Source of the DNA: Anaerolinea sp.
Lineage (GTDB): Bacteria; Chloroflexota; Anaerolineae; Anaerolineales; Villigracilaceae
Direction: 5' to 3'
Assembly: GCA_020719725.1 (NCBI GenBank)
Contig: DYPU01000014.1
Location: forward strand, 1 to 42,643
Length of the DNA stretch: 42,643 bases
The notes beneath the pieces are model-generated. The model worked only from the letters and a program-made list of their open reading frames with translations. It had not been told where the DNA came from and ran no database searches. The translations under genes were made by a program, and so were the position numbers. Shown in pieces: positions 42,501 through 42,643 of the stretch. Each line of letters opens with the position of its first letter. Within the stretch, counting starts at the first letter, position 1.

Positions 42501-42643
42501 GCATTCGCGCCAGCGAAACAAGGGCGTAGTAGGAAGTCAGGAAAACAGTTGGCAGGGTGGCGGCTTCCTCCAAACTGAGATGAGCCGGAATTTTGAAAAC
42601 CTCCCGCTGGTCAACCGTCAGATGCGAGCGGAAAGCGTAGGGA
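39553..42643 (-). CDS. Modular polyketide synthase, C-terminal part (ER-KR-ACP-thioester reductase)
   Basis: The frame is open to the right edge, so the 5' part is missing; 1029 residues are visible. In order there is the enoyl reductase (about 1-235; LPTVFLTSYYAL, ATGGVGQAA), then the ketoreductase (about 250-430; TGGAGGFG and the active Tyr403 and Asn407 in QANYSAGNAF). The acyl carrier domain follows (about 510-600; GLDSLMS with pantetheine Ser562), and last a thioester reductase (about 655-1029; TGATGFLG at 663-670 and GGYMQTKWVAEQ with its Tyr and Lys). KS, AT and perhaps DH should lie upstream. The reductase would release the chain as an aldehyde or alcohol. The layout recalls fatty-alcohol or glycolipid synthases such as the heterocyst-glycolipid enzymes. 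The exporter gene begins 38 nt later. Confidence 0.9.
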   Translation of the reverse strand, partial: PYAFRSHLTVDQREVFKIPAHLSLEEAATLPTVFLTSYYALVSLARMQPGERVLIHAATGGVGQAAIQIAQEIGLEIFATAGTPEKRVLLREQGVTQIFDSRSLNFADEILRVTGGRGVDAVLNSLAGDFIPKNFAVLAPFGRYLEIGKIDVYGNSKIGLEALRNNLSVFIIDLAQLMENRPAVFVEIFKILRQKFEQKVYRPLPHTSFPITEAVEAFRYMAAGKHVGKNVLSFQVAEIPVGRNAEAGQLFRPDASYLITGGAGGFGLEVAKWITRQGARHLGLLTRSGPPDAAAREALEQLRAEGVTVLDLRGDVTLAADVERVVRELQNGPAPLAGVIHSAMVLNDQLLADLDEAGFKRAFHPKILGAWNLHQATLNLPLEHFICFSSISSMLGTTKQANYSAGNAFLDTLAYYRRARGLPALTLNWGILSGAGFMERHREMAGYLEAVGIKPLSTNAALQILESLLALDGKQVGVASVDWHQLSGYLAGIQTSVFNELARQDQSSQVDAELTAKIMAAAPSERLALVEKFLIRSVADVLGTDEAKIDPTISLSSLGLDSLMSIELIASIDKQLNLSLAVSDVLSSSTLQAVAAVILEKIVTAAELQPDQPVAAQASPWAGILDQAETQVDLSAEAQLDPAIYPQENALPPATPARAVLLTGATGFLGAFLLSDLLQHTSAEVYCLVRAATVEVAGKRLRENLSYYGLWDDRLQTRIKPVPGDLSQPRLGLSDQQFEQLAAEIDVIYQNGAVLNLLQPYAALKTVNVLGVQEILRLAYQTKIKPVHYVSTIAVFYAAGQSRHDVIYESDWPEPQNLRGGYMQTKWVAEQLIREAQARGLPGSIYRPGLIGGHSQTGVTNHQDLTSRLVKGSFQLGQYPDRNREFNIVPVDYVSRAIVQLAQQPETLGQVYHLTNPQATQLNQVVNWAGSVGSVLQEVPYRTWRSALIDQFQQGLKNELLPMLPFFSSDRPEQVEQQVDCRNTLQALAGSGIACPPVDANLIKTYVNYMLASGFLEGLSGDTPSSQLT

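Noticed and set aside
33324-42643. Horizontal acquisition of the polyketide operon judged from base composition
   Set aside because: The region looks somewhat richer in G+C by eye, but other genes, for example the LysM gene, are similar on sampled lines. Without a computed profile the difference is not dependable.

Overview
The window looks like a chromosomal segment from an uncultured Chloroflexota bacterium, most likely class Anaerolineae. I infer this from the mix of families, not from a marker gene. They include a zinc-ribbon/LysM membrane protein, a sodium-pumping biotin-dependent decarboxylase cluster, a B12-dependent ribonucleotide reductase with NrdR, a CpXC zinc-ribbon protein, FHA domains fused to a winged helix and to an ABC exporter, and Ig-like domains on membrane anchors. 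No rRNA, tRNA, CRISPR array, IS element or phage gene was seen. Coding density is high and no gene-free stretch exceeds about 300 bases.

Layout. 0.2-2.3 kb (+): LysM protein, methylglyoxal synthase, bacteriohemerythrin. 2.4-5.9 kb (-): a four-gene operon for a Na+-translocating acyl-CoA decarboxylase (carboxyltransferase, small membrane subunit, biotin carrier, beta channel subunit). 6.2-7.5 kb (-): an MFS transporter. 7.7-11.4 kb (+): nrdR, nrdJ and a small DUF4404-like gene. 11.5-26.6 kb (+): a long run with a Ser/Thr kinase, purine nucleoside phosphorylase, an Ig-like membrane protein and a GNAT acetyltransferase. It continues with a 7TM-GAF-HTH regulator, a triple-S1 protein, FtsK, a CDP-alcohol phosphatidyltransferase, Lgt and an ABC pair whose permease carries a SpoIIM-like half. 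It ends with an MBL hydrolase, a membrane cyclophilin, an FHA-winged-helix regulator and a flavin-split-barrel protein. 26.6-33.0 kb (-): CpXC protein, PAS/GAF histidine kinase, class III aminotransferase, ROK sugar kinase, and a membrane protein made of two related halves. 33.3-42.6 kb (-): a translationally coupled operon that runs off the right edge.

That last operon is the most striking part. Its first visible gene is the 3' end of a modular polyketide synthase (enoyl reductase, ketoreductase, acyl carrier, terminal thioester reductase). Next come an ABCG-type exporter with three FHA domains and a roughly 200-residue extracytoplasmic insertion, then a lipoprotein with a carbohydrate-binding-like and a glycosidase-like domain. 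The overlaps and short gaps suggest one unit making, exporting and processing a reduced polyketide lipid or glycolipid, possibly gated by Thr phosphorylation. The FHA/ABC layout recalls mycobacterial Rv1747. The product is unknown.

Regulatory structure worth noting: three convergent or gene-end terminators are perfect 20-25 bp hairpins. Four genes have a -10 hexamer only 7-11 nt from the ATG and no Shine-Dalgarno, which predicts leaderless mRNAs. A palindromic element occurs twice, between the MFS gene and the decarboxylase operon and again just ahead of nrdJ. All calls rest on reading the sequence; no searches were run.
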